Positions 63,091 to 64,000 of a DNA stretch of 64,000 nt are shown here, one piece after another (within the stretch, counting starts at the first letter, position 1; the number at the start of each line of letters is the position of its first letter). The stretch comes from Petrolisthes cinctipes (Eukaryota > Arthropoda > Malacostraca > Decapoda > Porcellanidae). The stretch is taken from the NCBI GenBank assembly GCA_033782935.1, contig JAWQEG010000411.1, forward strand, positions 1,919,501 to 1,983,500, written 5' to 3'. The notes under the pieces are model-generated. The model was not told where the DNA came from. It did not search any database and saw only the letters and a program-made list of their open reading frames with translations. The position numbers and the translations under genes were made by a program.

Positions 63091-64000
63091 GCATGTACAG
63101 ATCGCTTCTGGGACCCCAAAATATCGAAATTTTGGGTGTTTTGAGCTTAAATTTGAGATATAAACAAGTACAGAAGATGCATGCACATATCGACTTTTTG
63201 GCACCTATAATATCGATTTTGAGCATGTTTTGAGCCTATATTTTGAAAACATTCTTGCACTGAGTAGGCATGTACAGATCGCTTCTGGGACCCCTAAATA
63301 TCGAATTTTCGGGTGTTTTGGGCCTTAATTTGAGATATCGACTTTTTGGCACCTACAATATCGATTTCAGCATGTTTTTAGCCTATATTTTGAAAATATT
63401 CTAGCACTGAGTAGGCATGTACAGATTGCTTCTGGGACCCCAAAATATTGAATTTTCGAGAGTTTAGGGCCAGAATTTAAGATATAAACGGGTACAGAAT
63501 ATGCATGCACATATCGACTTTTGGGCACCTGAAAAAGATCGATTTTCAGTATGTTTTTGGCCTGTATTTTGAAAATACTCTAACACGGAGTAGGCATGTA
63601 CATATCGCTTCTGGGACCCCTAAATATCGAATTTTCGGGTGTTTTGAGCCTGAATTTGAGATATAAACGGGTACTGAAGATGCATGCACATATCGACTTT
63701 TGGGCACCTAAAACATCGATTTTGAGCATGTATTGGGCCTGTATTTTGTAAATACTCTAACACGGAGTAGGCATGTACAGATCGCTTCTGGGACCCCATA
63801 ATATCGAATTTTCGGGTGTTTTGTTCCTGAATTTGAGATATTGCCTTTACGCACCTAAAATATCGATTTTTAGCATGTTTTGAGCCTATATTTTGAAAAT
63901 ATTCTAGCACTGAGTAGGCATGTACAGATCGCTTCTGGGACCCCAAAATATTGAATTTTCGGGTGTTTTGAGCCTGAATTTGAGATATAAACGAGTACAG

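Larger units (their letters stand above)
1..64000 (+). repeat. Uninterrupted tandem satellite array filling the window
   Basis: Anchors such as GCATGTACAG, CTGGGACC and GAATTTTCGGGTG recur every 124-177 bp from the first to the last base, always on the plus strand. I saw no inversion and no unrelated insertion. The consensus long monomer is 177 bp with 72 G+C (41%). About 380 monomers fit the window. Arrays of this monomer size with higher-order structure are typical of eukaryotic centromeric or pericentromeric satellites; the family itself is not one I recognise. The array runs off both ends of the window, so its true length is unknown. Confidence 0.98.
29252..64000 (+). repeat. Block B: diverged trimer array with 'cgcctttacg' short monomers
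   Basis: The short monomer here is usually 147 bp, with 'gagatatcgcctttacgc' and 'gcatgttttgagcc' in place of the block-A S signature. Long monomers commonly carry 'aaacgagtacagaag' and end 'gagcctatattttgaaaacattctagc'. Trimers of 147+177+177 (501) or 147+176+177 (500) are common: starts at 30,907, 31,054, 31,231, 31,408 and 31,555 show 147, 177, 177 and 147 bp steps. Islands of block-A type monomers persist at about 31,851-32,587 and 44,856-46,078. Confidence 0.88.
58347..64000 (+). repeat. Diverged block-B tail
   Basis: This is a continuous satellite made of diverged versions of parts of the 13-kb unit. About 59,400-60,250 resembles 40,219-41,880 but has only one 820-like set. About 60,416-61,430 resembles 39,600-40,080. 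About 61,560-62,090 resembles 43,690-44,220. About 62,100-62,600 again resembles 41,400-41,870. Single-base changes are far commoner than between the two 13-kb units, for example 'gatataacgggta' near 58,649 and 'cacctgaaaaagatcg' near 63,527. The array continues past the window end. Confidence 0.82.

Noticed and set aside
1..64000. CRISPR array
   Set aside because: The whole unit of 124-177 bp is conserved, with no short constant repeat alternating with unique spacers, and there are no cas genes.
1..64000. Ribosomal DNA, tRNA or snRNA tandem genes
   Set aside because: The units are too short and AT-rich, and no tRNA arm or rRNA-like stretch is seen.
1..64000. LTR retrotransposon or DNA transposon
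   Set aside because: The long near-identical segments are made entirely of satellite monomers; there are no terminal repeats with target duplications and no transposase or polymerase frames.
1..64000. Telomeric or simple-sequence repeats
   Set aside because: No short repeat (2-10 bp) runs were found; the smallest repeating element is the half monomer of about 88 bp.
1..64000. Assignment to a named satellite family or species
   Set aside because: The monomer does not match any centromeric satellite I can recall with confidence, so naming one would be a guess.

Overview
The whole 64 kb window is one uninterrupted, head-to-tail tandem satellite array. I find no convincing gene, RNA gene, transposon, CRISPR array or unique-sequence island. 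The unit is AT-rich (the 177-bp form is 41% GC by my count) and is present in roughly 380 copies (64,000 divided by a mean of about 167 bp). All copies lie on the same strand. Many short reverse-strand reading frames exist, but only because the repeat is open in some frames; none looks like a gene. A pure array of 147-177-bp monomers with higher-order repeats (HORs) points to a eukaryotic centromeric or pericentromeric satellite. I do not recognise the family and cannot tell plant from animal from the sequence alone.

Monomer classes. In the first 29 kb the array is built from three classes in fixed order: S (148 bp), M (176 bp) and L (177 bp). Together they form a 501-bp trimer (3 x 167). S equals a full monomer minus 29 bp. 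Pairs of trimers, one with an S shortened to 138 bp, form a 992-bp hexamer HOR. Rarer classes are 124 bp, 162 bp and 166 bp. The 177-bp monomer is itself a degenerate internal dimer (88 + 89 bp): both halves begin with GCATG and share the same order of motifs.

Layout. Positions 1-29,251 are block A (S-M-L trimers). A segment is present three times (1-1,811; 16,665-18,475; 20,004-21,814), and a roughly 5-kb segment twice (3,900-9,172 and 11,516-16,611). Positions 29,252-64,000 are block B, where the S class is a 147-bp form carrying 'cgcctttacg' and the long monomers carry 'gagcatgttttgagcc'. Block B holds a 3,336-bp tandem duplication (29,252-35,392). It also holds a very young tandem duplication of about 13 kb (31,851-44,855 and 44,856-58,346), in which I saw only three substitutions over about 12.7 kb. 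The tail, 58,347-64,000, is more diverged block-B sequence.

How it fits together. Breakpoints between large copies fall inside monomers that are visibly hybrid (front of one class, back of another). This is the expected footprint of unequal exchange between misaligned monomers. The main length classes have deletion endpoints at 2-4-bp microhomologies. The window reads as a recent history of nested, stepwise amplification rather than as a coding region.
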